Positions 1 through 6,542 of a DNA stretch of 10,426 nucleotides are shown in pieces. The notes beneath the pieces are model-generated. The model saw nothing but the letters and a program-made list of their open reading frames with translations. It did not search any database and was not told the origin of the DNA. Source of the DNA: UBA2773 sp964458715 (GTDB taxonomy: Bacteria > Patescibacteriota > Minisyncoccia > Moranbacterales > DUUL01); NCBI GenBank assembly GCA_964458715.1, contig CAYWJP010000026.1, positions 1 to 10,426 of the forward strand, in the 5' to 3' direction. The translations under genes and the position numbers were made by a program. Numbering within the stretch: the stretch's first letter is position 1; every line of letters begins with the position of its first letter.

Positions 1-56
1 AAACTTAGTTGCATTTTTTAAATTTTGTCTAAAATGTGAGTGAACTTATTCAAAGC
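1..56. other. Short flank downstream of the pilus operon
   Basis: This AT-rich stretch lies just past the stop of the last operon gene. I see no terminator hairpin. On the minus strand an ATG at 14-12 follows an A/T leader and runs off the window after three codons. It could be the start of another gene in the same operon, but too little is visible to call it. Confidence 0.3.
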
Positions 57-434
57 TTACGGAACCATCTGAGGATTAAGACTTTTTGCGCTAGAGTTAT
101 AATTATTACTTGGCAGATTGGTTAGCTCTGAAGGCTCAAAATATTTTCGATCTTCAAACGTCTCTTCAGGATTATTAAAGCGTTGAGACTGAGCATTTAA
201 AATTTGATGATTTTTTTTGATACTCTCCATTTTGTTCTTATATTCTTGCTCTATTTTTATTATATTACTTAAAGTTGTTTCACTCGGTCGAGGATTAAAA
301 ACACAATCCAACCAAATAGTAATCGCTAAAAAAAATACTATTAAGAAAATTAAAACCGTAATAACCCAGTTTTTTTTCTGAATATATAACAAACCATCAA
401 TAATTTTGTCTTTAATTTGAAAATTAATTTTCAT
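57..434 (-). CDS. Unrecognised single-pass membrane protein in the pilus operon, after pilO
   Basis: I do not recognise a family. The 125-residue product has a charged N-terminus (about residues 1-22), one strongly hydrophobic helix (about 23-46), then a polar tail. The tail has a probable coiled coil (about 55-82, rich in E, K, Q and N) and a low-complexity Asn/Ser/Pro end. The predicted topology is N-in with the tail outside. It starts 30 bp after the pilO stop on the same strand, so it is almost certainly co-transcribed with pilMNO. In diderm type IV pilus operons this slot belongs to pilP, a lipoprotein. This protein has no lipobox and its one Cys lies at the end of the helix, so it is not a normal PilP. 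Membrane helix plus coiled coil resembles the N-terminal half of PilN and PilO, so it may be an accessory platform subunit. That role is inference from position and topology. No Shine-Dalgarno sequence is obvious before the ATG at 434. Confidence 0.7.
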   Translation of the reverse strand: MKINFQIKDKIIDGLLYIQKKNWVITVLIFLIVFFLAITIWLDCVFNPRPSETTLSNIIKIEQEYKNKMESIKKNHQILNAQSQRFNNPEETFEDRKYFEPSELTNLPSNNYNSSAKSLNPQMVP

Positions 435-464
435 ATTTTTACTTACAAAAATTCTTATCTAAAA

Positions 465-1037
465 TTATTTAAAAGAAATAATCAATTCGCTTTCAATTTC
501 GGGTAAATCTTCCAATAAAATATCATCTTCTATATTTTTAATCTTAGAATCATCAAAATTTTCTACCATCAATCGATCAATATTAACCGCATATTTAAAA
601 TTTTGTAATTTATACAAAAAAACCAAAAAATTTTCATACTTTCCACTTAGAGAAAGTTTCAAGAAAGTCAGACTAGGCGCATCTTCTTTGGCGACTTTCT
701 TAACAGCAGCTGGATTATACATTTCAATTTTCAATTCCAATTTTTTTTCATCGGCAATATTTTCTAAATCTTTGATCATTTCAATTCGATCATTTTCATT
801 AACTGCTAGACTATTACTGAAAAATGGATTTTCCTTTAAATACTCAAGATCTTTTTTATACCAATCGCTATTTTCCTGATCCTTTTTTAAAATAAGTTTG
901 TTTTCTTCCAAAGAATCTTTCTGCTGATAAACTTTTTTTACCATTGGAACGACCAAGAAAGAAACTAGTAGCATACAAGTTATAAAAAAAGAAAAGAATA
1001 TTATTAATGATTTTTTATTTTCAGTTTTAATTTCCAT
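465..1037 (-). CDS. pilO: Type IV pilus inner-membrane platform protein PilO
   Basis: PilO pairs with PilN through coiled coils and ferredoxin-like folds to form the inner-membrane alignment subcomplex of the type IV pilus machine. This 190-residue product has the expected order: a short cytosolic N-terminus (1-10), one membrane helix (about 11-33), a charged coiled coil (about 34-70) and a C-terminal alpha/beta domain (about 75-190). That domain includes the hydrophobic stretch LTFLKLSLSGKYENFLVFLY, typical of the PilO family. Sequence conservation in the family is low, so the call rests on topology, the C-terminal pattern and its place right after pilN (9-bp gap). No pilP or pilQ follows within the window, which fits a monoderm-type pilus but does not prove it. 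Confidence 0.85.
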   Translation of the reverse strand: MEIKTENKKSLIIFFSFFITCMLLVSFLVVPMVKKVYQQKDSLEENKLILKKDQENSDWYKKDLEYLKENPFFSNSLAVNENDRIEMIKDLENIADEKKLELKIEMYNPAAVKKVAKEDAPSLTFLKLSLSGKYENFLVFLYKLQNFKYAVNIDRLMVENFDDSKIKNIEDDILLEDLPEIESELIISFK

Positions 1038-1046
1038 TTATGGTAA

Positions 1047-1586
1047 TTATTTTTTATTTAGATTTAAAACAATCTCAAAATCGGTGTCAGTTTGAGAAGT
1101 AAAATTGGAAATCGGCATTTCAACTTCTTGAAAAATTTCAGCCTTGCTTAACAACTCTTTGAACGTTACTAGATCATCTCGTTTTTTAGCTAATCCTTTC
1201 AATTTTATAGTTCCAGCCTCTATTGTAATTTGAGTATAATAAACATTCTCTGGCAATAATTTATTAATTTGATTTAAATAATCCCAGTAAGAAGTTCTTT
1301 GATTAATTTCTTTTACAGATTGAGTAGTTTCAGAATAATTACTATCAATTTCAGCTTTTACTTCTTGACCAATTCCATTCAAACTCCCACCTTCAGCTCT
1401 GCTTATCTCTTCTTGATTAATTTTTTGATAAATACTAATGATAAATAAATTGGCTAACAAAAAAATTATAAATAAGAAAATTGCAAAAATTGCTATAATT
1501 CCGATTTTTAAAAGAAATCGATTAAAAATATCTGTTTTAATAGATTTTTTTCTCTCTATCGGCAATAAATTAATTGACATCGACAT
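1047..1586 (-). CDS. pilN: Type IV pilus platform protein PilN
   Basis: PilN binds cytosolic PilM through its N-terminal tail and PilO through its extracytoplasmic domain. The 179-residue product opens with MSMSINLLPIERKK, which contains the INLLP motif that in PilN docks into PilM. A membrane helix follows (about 27-52), then a coiled coil (about 53-95) and a ferredoxin-like domain (about 100-179), with YYTQITIEAGTIKLKGLA near its start. The start overlaps the pilM 3' end by 17 bp with the first ATG (1586), or by 11 bp with the third-codon ATG (1580). Both keep the motif and I cannot choose between them. The overlap suggests translational coupling to pilM. Confidence 0.9.
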   Translation of the reverse strand: MSMSINLLPIERKKSIKTDIFNRFLLKIGIIAIFAIFLFIIFLLANLFIISIYQKINQEEISRAEGGSLNGIGQEVKAEIDSNYSETTQSVKEINQRTSYWDYLNQINKLLPENVYYTQITIEAGTIKLKGLAKKRDDLVTFKELLSKAEIFQEVEMPISNFTSQTDTDFEIVLNLNKK

Positions 1587-2664
1587 AATCTTGAGATTTT
1601 AAAGTTAATCCAATCACTGGAGCAAAGCCTTGGGAATTTTCTTTTGAAATCGGTGGTATTTTTTTTACAAAAGATAAATTAACCCAAGGATTAGATAATG
1701 CTACTGGTTGTTTTAGTTTAACCGTTAAATAAGAACCCAGCCCTTTTAAATTGGAACCGCCCCCGCACAAAACAATCTTAGTTACTTTTTTTTTCTGCTC
1801 TTTTAAAGATAAATTTTCTTCTAAAAATTCTATAGTCTTTTTTATTTCCTGGACTAAAGTATCCAAAACTGGACTGAATATGGCACTTCGATTTATACCA
1901 TCAATTTTATTATCCTCTATGCCCCTTTTAATTTTATAACGCTCCGCTTTTTCAAAGCTTAATCCTAACTCTTTAATGATAATATCTGTCAACATTCTTC
2001 CTGATATAGAACTATTAGCGGTAAAAATAGGAAGATTTTTTTTACAAACTGCAAAATTACTTGATCTGCTTCCAAGGTCAATAAGCAAAGTATAATCTTC
2101 CGAATCCTGTGCAATTAAACTTCTCGCCATTGATAACGATTCGGGTTCCAAGGCAACTACTTTTAAATGGAGACTGTCAAAAATATCTAGATAATTATCA
2201 ACCACATCCTTGTCAGTTGCCATAACCAAAATATTGATTTTGTCTTCACTTTTATCTAAAACTTGCCAATCATAATAAATATCACTAATAGCCACTGGGA
2301 TAGTAGCCTCAGTTTCCCATTTTATTGTTTCCTCTAATTCTTTTTTATTTTCTATTATTGGCACCGAGATAACTCGCGTAAAAACTGTCTCCTCTGGAAT
2401 AGTTAGCATTACATTGCTACTTGAAAATTCACCTTCTACATTTTCCATAGCCTCTTGAAAAATATTGATGAAGTCATCTTTTTTTATTATTTTTCCCTGA
2501 TCAATAACTCCTTTGGGTATTTTTTTTTGTGACCAGCCAACAACATCAAAGCCATCGCCTTTCTTTTCTAGTTGCAATAATCTAATGCTAGAGCCACCAA
2601 AATCTGCCCCAAAATAACATTCCTCGTTGCAATGAGATAAATTAGTTATTGTCATATTTTTCAT
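1570..2664 (-). CDS. pilM: Type IV pilus assembly protein PilM, actin-like ATPase
   Basis: PilM is a cytosolic FtsA/actin-fold protein that binds the PilN tail and links the platform to the pilus motors. In this 364-residue product the actin-family nucleotide sites are clear. Phosphate-1 is GADFGGSSIRLLQL (19-32), phosphate-2 is LLIDLGSRSS (193-202) and the adenosine loop is IVLCGGGSNLKGLG (297-310). The FtsA/PilM-type inserted subdomain spans about 85-150, with the segment LEETIKWETEATIPVAISD. The length is normal for the family. The ATG at 2664 is followed by another in-frame ATG at 2655. Neither has a recognisable Shine-Dalgarno sequence and both precede the first conserved motif. It is the first gene of the pilM-N-O cluster, with about 550 bp of non-coding repeats before it. 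Confidence 0.95.
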   Translation of the reverse strand: MKNMTITNLSHCNEECYFGADFGGSSIRLLQLEKKGDGFDVVGWSQKKIPKGVIDQGKIIKKDDFINIFQEAMENVEGEFSSSNVMLTIPEETVFTRVISVPIIENKKELEETIKWETEATIPVAISDIYYDWQVLDKSEDKINILVMATDKDVVDNYLDIFDSLHLKVVALEPESLSMARSLIAQDSEDYTLLIDLGSRSSNFAVCKKNLPIFTANSSISGRMLTDIIIKELGLSFEKAERYKIKRGIEDNKIDGINRSAIFSPVLDTLVQEIKKTIEFLEENLSLKEQKKKVTKIVLCGGGSNLKGLGSYLTVKLKQPVALSNPWVNLSFVKKIPPISKENSQGFAPVIGLTLKSQDYVDVN

Positions 2665-2804
2665 CTTTTTTTGTTTTTTTTATTTTGAATTCAACTATTC
2701 TAAATTAAATAGTGCAATATTATTTTAAAATTCAATCTAACCAAAACTAATTCTGAAAATTTTTAAATTTGAGTATAATTCGAGGAAGATTTGAGCACCA
2801 AGCG

Positions 2805-2858
2805 AGATACGTAGAACTTTAAAATTTGAGCACAATTTAAGGCGGATTTGAGTACCGA
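2805..2858 (+). repeat. 54-bp exact direct repeat, copy 1
   Basis: This 54-bp stretch is identical to 3087-3140, 282 bp downstream. With two mismatches the similarity extends left to 2796, and it fades by about 2864. It covers the end of repeat unit 1 and most of unit 2, so a two-unit block appears to have been copied more recently than the rest of the array. Confidence 0.9.
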
Positions 2859-3086
2859 GCGAGCCGTATTCCAAAATTAAAGCCTGCTCACAATAGTGTT
2901 TAAAAATTTGAGTGCAGTTCGAGGAGAATCCGAACAAGAAGTGAGATGTACTAACTGGTACATCGAGCGAGTGGCACAGGAGTCGACAAAAAAATAAACC
3001 ACTTGCAATTCAACTTTTGATGTACTTAGAAATTAGATTATTTTGAATGCAATTTAGCAGGCAGGGGAGAATCCTATCACCGAGCA

Positions 3087-3140
3087 AGATACGTAGAACT
3101 TTAAAATTTGAGCACAATTTAAGGCGGATTTGAGTACCGA
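3087..3140 (+). repeat. 54-bp exact direct repeat, copy 2
   Basis: This is the second copy of the 54-bp block at 2805-2858. It contains the 17-mer TAGAACTTTAAAATTTG (3094-3110), whose reverse complement recurs at 3200-3216 at the edge of the neighbouring gene. Confidence 0.9.
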
Positions 3141-3199
3141 ATGAGGTGTGCTTAATGGCACAGCGAATGAGTGACGGAAAATCCAACGAAAAAGTGTGC

Positions 3200-3216
3200 C
3201 AAATTTTAAAGTTCTA
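3200..3216 (-). repeat. Inverted partial copy of the repeat, containing the stop codon of the PilX-like gene
   Basis: This 17-bp sequence is the exact reverse complement of 3094-3110 (and of 2812-2828). It forms an inverted pair with 3094-3110, separated by 89 bp. The TAG stop of the upstream gene (3214-3216) lies inside it. Confidence 0.85.
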
Positions 3217-4707
3217 GCGAACGTCTTCCCAGAGGTCAAGCTCATAAACAGTCCCAGTCGGAAAATAAGGCGGCGGATAATAAATCAAATTATTATCAAA
3301 ATATAAATTTCTAACGTCATATCCCGTACCATCAGTGTAGGCAAACCCATAACGCTTATTAGTAGCTATAGAACCTCTGACAGTTATTTCGTCTCTATAA
3401 AGCCAATCACTCCAGCTCCAATTCCAATAATAATATTCTCTCCCCACTCTTCCTTTCTGAGCTAATAAAGCGGCGTCAATTTCCAGATTATCTTCAGAAT
3501 ACAGCCCTACTAATATATTGTTCTCGGCTATTAACCCTATAATATCATCTCCGTTATAATTTGTATACAAAATATCATTGTTGATGTAAATGTTAGAATC
3601 TGTTGAACCATCTAAATCTGCTGAGGCAATTGTCAATTGAGCAGAATTTATTTGCCCATCTACCCAAATATTTTTATCAGCGAAAATTAAACCGTTGGCC
3701 GGTAAAGAAAATATTTCAGCATCCGTTTCTTCAATAATCAAATAGGTAGCGGTTTCGTCAACTTGGTCACCCTCATAATTTAGAACTCTTCGAACTTCGA
3801 CTTTGTCATCTACTCTGAGAGTAAAATGATATCCAAAAACAGTTCTATCAGCTGCCGCACAAACCCAATCCCACCAAGGCGGCGGCCAACCAGACCAAAC
3901 ATAATCGCAACTTTCAGCCTCATAAGTATCATCATCAAAATACAAACCATTAATTTGAGAATCTGTTCTGATTAAACTCAAATCGCTAGTAACACTGTTA
4001 AAATCGATAGAAGGAACTGGAAATTCATTGCCAGCCAAAAAAACCGAACTCTCATCGGATTGAGATGTCCAAACCCCAGGTTTAACCAACCCAGTATCTG
4101 GATCTGAATATTCCGCTACTGAACTAGTAACAACATTATTAGCAACCCCATCGAATCTGATTCCATTATTAGAATGGATAGGACCAAAGACATTAGTTCC
4201 TTCCCCAAAACGCATCACATCATTAGCCAAAACGGAATATTCACTCCAGGAAGGTTTCCTAAAACGAACTTTTATTCTTTTTTTAATATTTGGATGACGA
4301 TAAGTCCAACCAACCGACTCCACTAAAATAATAGTGGAATTAGAGCTAGGAGGTGTCACTGTAATTTCGAACTCCCCAACTGATTCACCATCGAAATTTA
4401 CAACTGCCTTACCATAAGGGTCAACGGTGCCAATAGGACTTCCGTTTTCCCAAAATTCCTGAATCTGTTGTTTGTTTTTTCCGTCCAAACTATGAGCTAG
4501 ATACCAACGATAATAGTAAACTCCTTCTTCAGCAAACTGCAAAGCCTTTTGACGAGAAACTTCATTAGAACTATTTTTCTGACTATTGGCAACAAAAATA
4601 GCCAGACTGGTAAGAAGGGTAACTGAAATAGAAGCTATCATTAAAATATAGACTGTGATAGAGCCTTGTTTGAAATTTAAAAATTTATTTTTATTTTTAT
4701 TTGTCAC
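3214..4707 (-). CDS. PilX-like pilus-associated protein (minor pilin or tip component)
   Basis: The 497-residue product starts with a Lys/Asn-rich tail ending in KQG (13-15). A hydrophobic helix (16-40) and an amphipathic stretch (QKALQFAEEGVYYYRWYL, 53-70) follow. This layout is typical of the PilX_N family of large pilus-associated proteins; the usual Glu5 of major pilins is absent. The extracellular part looks like beta-helix, with repeated short motifs such as GPIHSNNGIRFDG (175-187), GLIFADKNIWVDGQI (339-353), IGLIAENNILVG (390-401) and ITVRGSIATN (441-450). The HSN motif resembles that of PilX/DUF4900-type proteins. A Trp/Pro-rich loop with two Cys (267 and 283) could form a disulphide. 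The GTG at 4707 is close to forced: an in-frame stop lies two codons upstream and the next Met (23) is inside the helix. The adjacent pilMNO supports a pilus role. The C-terminus ends inside a repeat, so it may be trimmed. Confidence 0.8.
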   Translation of the reverse strand: MTNKNKNKFLNFKQGSITVYILMIASISVTLLTSLAIFVANSQKNSSNEVSRQKALQFAEEGVYYYRWYLAHSLDGKNKQQIQEFWENGSPIGTVDPYGKAVVNFDGESVGEFEITVTPPSSNSTIILVESVGWTYRHPNIKKRIKVRFRKPSWSEYSVLANDVMRFGEGTNVFGPIHSNNGIRFDGVANNVVTSSVAEYSDPDTGLVKPGVWTSQSDESSVFLAGNEFPVPSIDFNSVTSDLSLIRTDSQINGLYFDDDTYEAESCDYVWSGWPPPWWDWVCAAADRTVFGYHFTLRVDDKVEVRRVLNYEGDQVDETATYLIIEETDAEIFSLPANGLIFADKNIWVDGQINSAQLTIASADLDGSTDSNIYINNDILYTNYNGDDIIGLIAENNILVGLYSEDNLEIDAALLAQKGRVGREYYYWNWSWSDWLYRDEITVRGSIATNKRYGFAYTDGTGYDVRNLYFDNNLIYYPPPYFPTGTVYELDLWEDVR

Positions 4708-4747
4708 TTTTTATTTATAAAAAACAACCTAAAAAAACACTTCACTT

Positions 4748-4879
4748 GGGACTGTTTCCAATCACCGTTTTATCACGAAATTTATCAGTTTTAAAATAAT
4801 TTAATCAAAAATGGAAAATTGTCCGCCTCGGCAAGCATCAGCGAGGCAGGCAGTAAAAAAGGTGATTGGAAACAGTCCC
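4748..4879. mobile_element. MITE-like insertion, 132 bp, 19-bp perfect terminal inverted repeats
   Basis: The left end (4748-4766, GGGACTGTTTCCAATCACC) and the right end (4861-4879) are perfect reverse complements over 19 bp. Each is flanked directly by CACTT (4743-4747 and 4880-4884), a 5-bp target-site duplication. The interior has no open frame. It holds a GC-rich palindrome (GCCTCG at 4825-4830 and CGAGGC at 4842-4847) that differs from the AT-rich surroundings. The size, ends and duplication fit a non-autonomous element moved by a DDE transposase encoded elsewhere. It sits 27 bp past the greA stop and 41 bp before the PilX-like start, where its hairpin could also limit read-through. Confidence 0.8.
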
Positions 4880-4905
4880 CACTTACATACTAGCATTTTA
4901 CGGTA

Positions 4906-5364
4906 TTATTTCAAACTTAGGACTTTGTAGTTAATTTTTTTACCATTAGCTAAAACAACCTCTACTCCATCACCTTTCTTTTTACCTAAAAAAGCTTTTC
5001 CGATTGGAGATTCATTGGAAATTTTTCCAACAATAGGGTCGGATTCGTTAGAACCGACAATGTGAAAAGTCATTTTTTTATTAAGATTTTTGTTCTCCAC
5101 CTCAATAATTGAGTCTAGCCCGATTCTACCATTTGAACTTTTTTTCTCTACTATTTTATAGGTTCTTATTACATTTTCTAAATAAATAATTCTCCCCTCA
5201 TTTTCTCTTTGCTGACTCTTGGCCTCTGAATATTCAGCATTTTCACTTAAATCTCCTAATTCCTTAGCTTCTTTGATGGCTTGTGCAATTTCCTTTCTTT
5301 TTTGAGCTCGAAGTGCCAATTCATCTCTAATTTTTTGGGCTCCATTTTCTGTAAGATATTTCAT
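4906..5364 (-). CDS. greA: Transcription elongation factor GreA
   Basis: GreA enters the RNA polymerase secondary channel and stimulates cleavage of backtracked transcripts. The 152-residue product has the normal two-domain build. An N-terminal antiparallel coiled coil (about 1-75) has the tip motif LGDLSENAEYSEAKSQQ (36-52), including the two acidic residues that help coordinate the catalytic metal (Asp38 and Glu41). A C-terminal FKBP-like domain (about 80-152) ends in the family signature SPIGKAFLGKKKGDGVEV. The ATG at 5364 is in the usual place for the family. A MITE-like element begins only 12 bp upstream of it, so the leader and probably the promoter are supplied by, or lie beyond, that element. 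I see no Shine-Dalgarno sequence or convincing promoter there. Confidence 0.97.
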   Translation of the reverse strand: MKYLTENGAQKIRDELALRAQKRKEIAQAIKEAKELGDLSENAEYSEAKSQQRENEGRIIYLENVIRTYKIVEKKSSNGRIGLDSIIEVENKNLNKKMTFHIVGSNESDPIVGKISNESPIGKAFLGKKKGDGVEVVLANGKKINYKVLSLK

Positions 5365-5376
5365 TTTATTTTACAA

Positions 5377-5538
5377 TAGACCTACTGCGTAATAGGTTGC
5401 GTAACGAAATTTTCAGATTTTAAGGCATAATTTTTCAAATAATTTTTGCAGTTTAGCCGGAGCTAAGCTAAGAAAATTTTTGGAAAATTTGACCAAAATG
5501 TGAAAATTACAGTAGTAAATTATTACGCAATAGGTCTA
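5377..5538. mobile_element. MITE-like insertion in the greA leader, 162 bp, 18-bp terminal inverted repeats
   Basis: The left end 5377-5394 and right end 5521-5538 are inverted repeats of 18 bp with one mismatch (outer sequence TAGACCTAYTGCGTAATA). Each is flanked by ACAA (5373-5376 and 5539-5542), a 4-bp target-site duplication. An alternative reading takes the outer TA dinucleotides as the duplication, as in Tc1/mariner-type elements. The interior is AT-rich, non-coding, and has small internal palindromes, for example TAGCCGGAGCTA at 5455-5466. The ends are unrelated to those of the element at 4748-4879, so this is a second family. Confidence 0.75.
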
Positions 5539-5553
5539 ACAAACATCTCCCGA

Positions 5554-5599
5554 CTTGGTTTTAAGAAACCGTCTAATTTTAGACAATTTCTAGGCCAAG
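5554..5599. terminator. Imperfect hairpin downstream of ndk, possible terminator
   Basis: Three nested paired segments form one 46-nt stem: CTTGG/CCAAG (5554-5558 with 5595-5599), AGAAA/TTTCT (5564-5568 with 5587-5591) and GTCTA/TAGAC (5571-5575 with 5580-5584). It lies 33 bp past the ndk stop. There is no clear U-run on the minus-strand side, so intrinsic termination is uncertain. It could equally be a relic of a palindromic repeat. Confidence 0.45.
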
Positions 5600-5631
5600 C
5601 CCGAATACATTTAAATTAATTATTTATTTTA

Positions 5632-6240
5632 TTATTCTAAAATTCCATCTAAATTGACATCATATAATATTTTTTCCTGAAAAATAGAATAATTTATCAA
5701 TTCTTCATCTTTAAACCAATGTTTAATTTCCATGTTGGCCTCTTCTACAGATCCAGAAGCATGCACTAAATTTCTGATTGATCGATCATCTATATCGGAC
5801 ATTTCATAAGAATCTAAAACATAATCTCCTCGAATAGTACCAACATCAGAAGTCAAAGGCTCCGTTCCTCCCGCGATTTTTCTTCCCAAACCGACTGAAT
5901 GCGCACCCTGCCAAACCATGGCAATAACTGGACCACTAGAAATATACTTTTTTAAATTAATTAAAAGTTTATCGGTCACTTCAAGAGGATTTTCTGTTGG
6001 TGGCTTCATTCCTTTGGCTTTATAACCAGCAATCGTTTTTTCTCCAGTTACTCTTCGCCATTCAGGATCCAAAGTATAATGTTGTTCAATATGTTCTGGA
6101 GTAGGCACTACCATTTTCATAGCAACCAATTTTAAACCCAATCTTTCATATCTACTAATAATTTCCCCCACTAAAGTTCGTTGGACCCCATCCGGCTTAA
6201 CTATAATTAAAGTCCTCTCTTTTGAAAAATGTTTTTCCAT
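5632..6240 (-). CDS. ndk: Nucleoside diphosphate kinase, long form
   Basis: Ndk moves the terminal phosphate between nucleoside triphosphates and diphosphates through a phospho-histidine. The N-terminal signature RTLIIVKPDGVQR (9-21) includes the conserved Lys15. SSGPVIAMVWQG (101-112) and GTIRGDY (134-140) are canonical, and the active-site His is His160 in NLVHASGSVEEA. At 202 residues it is longer than the usual 130-150. Extra sequence lies between EQHY (52-55) and NLKKY (95-99), about 25 residues more than in short forms, and again between RGDY and the active-site His. The active-site signature reads HASGS where most enzymes have HGSDS. Longer Ndk proteins with an insert at this place are known in some archaeal and uncultured bacterial lineages, so I expect it to be functional. 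A strong promoter lies upstream; no Shine-Dalgarno sequence is visible. Confidence 0.95.
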   Translation of the reverse strand: MEKHFSKERTLIIVKPDGVQRTLVGEIISRYERLGLKLVAMKMVVPTPEHIEQHYTLDPEWRRVTGEKTIAGYKAKGMKPPTENPLEVTDKLLINLKKYISSGPVIAMVWQGAHSVGLGRKIAGGTEPLTSDVGTIRGDYVLDSYEMSDIDDRSIRNLVHASGSVEEANMEIKHWFKDEELINYSIFQEKILYDVNLDGILE

Positions 6241-6275
6241 TTTTTAGTGATTTAAGATTTAAAAATATTAGCCAT

Positions 6276-6303
6276 ATTATACCAATCTATTCAATTAAGT
6301 CAA
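6276..6303 (-). promoter_or_regulatory. Sigma70-type promoter of ndk
   Basis: On the minus strand, TTGACT (6298-6303) and a perfect TATAAT (6276-6281) are separated by 16 bp. TGG directly before the -10 gives an extended -10. The predicted start is near 6269, about 28 bp before the ndk ATG. Confidence 0.8.
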
Positions 6304-6326
6304 AGGATAAAAGTATCAAGTGTTTA

Positions 6327-6345
6327 GCCTGCCTGCCGGTAGGCA
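6327..6345. repeat. REP-like palindrome, copy 1
   Basis: The sequence GCCTGCCTGCCGGTAGGCA can fold as TGCCT/AGGCA around CCGG. The same 19 bases occur at 9044-9062. It is GC-rich in an AT-rich intergenic space, between the divergent promoters of ndk and tRNA-Leu. Confidence 0.75.
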
Positions 6346-6412
6346 TGTATCTAGTATTTGTTATCTAACATTTATTATAAAACTTAAGTATCCGCTAACT
6401 AACAAACTAAAA

Positions 6413-6441
6413 TTGACATTTTAACGGTTTTAAACTAGAAT
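6413..6441 (+). promoter_or_regulatory. Promoter of tRNA-Leu
   Basis: TTGACA (6413-6418) matches the -35 consensus exactly. TAGAAT (6436-6441) is a good -10 at 17-bp spacing. Transcription would start near 6448, about 11 bp before the mature tRNA. Confidence 0.8.
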
Positions 6442-6458
6442 TACTCAAGTAATTAGCA

Positions 6459-6542
6459 GCCTCGATGGCGGAACTGGTAGACGCGCACGACTCAAAATCG
6501 TGTGGGATTTATCCCATGAGAGTTCGATTCTCTCTCGAGGCA
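6459..6542 (+). tRNA. tRNA-Leu, anticodon CAA
   Basis: The gene is 84 nt and folds as a class II tRNA. The acceptor stem GCCTCGA (6459-6465) pairs with TCGAGGC (6535-6541), with discriminator A at 6542. The D-loop contains GG (in CTGGTAG). The anticodon stem CACGA/TCGTG holds loop CTCAAAA with anticodon CAA at 6493-6495, which reads UUG. A long variable arm (GGGA..TCCC) is typical of leucine, and the T arm is GAGAG-TTCGATT-CTCTC. CCA is not encoded, so it must be added after transcription. Confidence 0.97.

Larger units (their letters stand above)
2757..3150. repeat. Array of degenerate ~57-nt direct repeats between pilM and the PilX-like gene
   Basis: Five units share a common plan: an A/T block, then a GAGyayaATT core, a purine block, then ACCgAGCGAG-like sequence. 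The GAG (or GAA) anchors lie at about 2771, 2828, 2910, 3045 and 3110. The first two are exactly 57 bp apart and the others are less regular. Because 57 is a multiple of three, the minus strand shows a short open frame with a 19-residue repeat, but it has no start signal or family resemblance and I treat it as non-coding. No gene is supported between 2665 and 3213. Confidence 0.75.

Noticed and set aside
688..1939. Plus-strand open frames at 688-879 and 1751-1939
   Set aside because: They are antisense shadows of pilO and pilM.
2665..2760. A promoter for pilM
   Set aside because: Several AT-rich boxes can be drawn (for example TTGAAT with TATTTA at 18 bp), but none stands out from the background, so I do not call one.
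2737..2937. Minus-strand open frame of 66 codons with a 19-residue internal repeat
   Set aside because: It lies wholly within the degenerate repeat array. The repeat arises because the DNA unit is 57 nt, and there is no ribosome site or family resemblance.
2996..3008. A 13-bp sequence whose reverse complement recurs at 6826-6838
   Set aside because: A single 13-bp match in AT-rich DNA, with no further similarity around it, is not enough to claim a repeat family.
3054..3245. Minus-strand open frame of 63 codons
   Set aside because: It overlaps the 3' end of the PilX-like gene in another frame and consists mostly of the repeat array.
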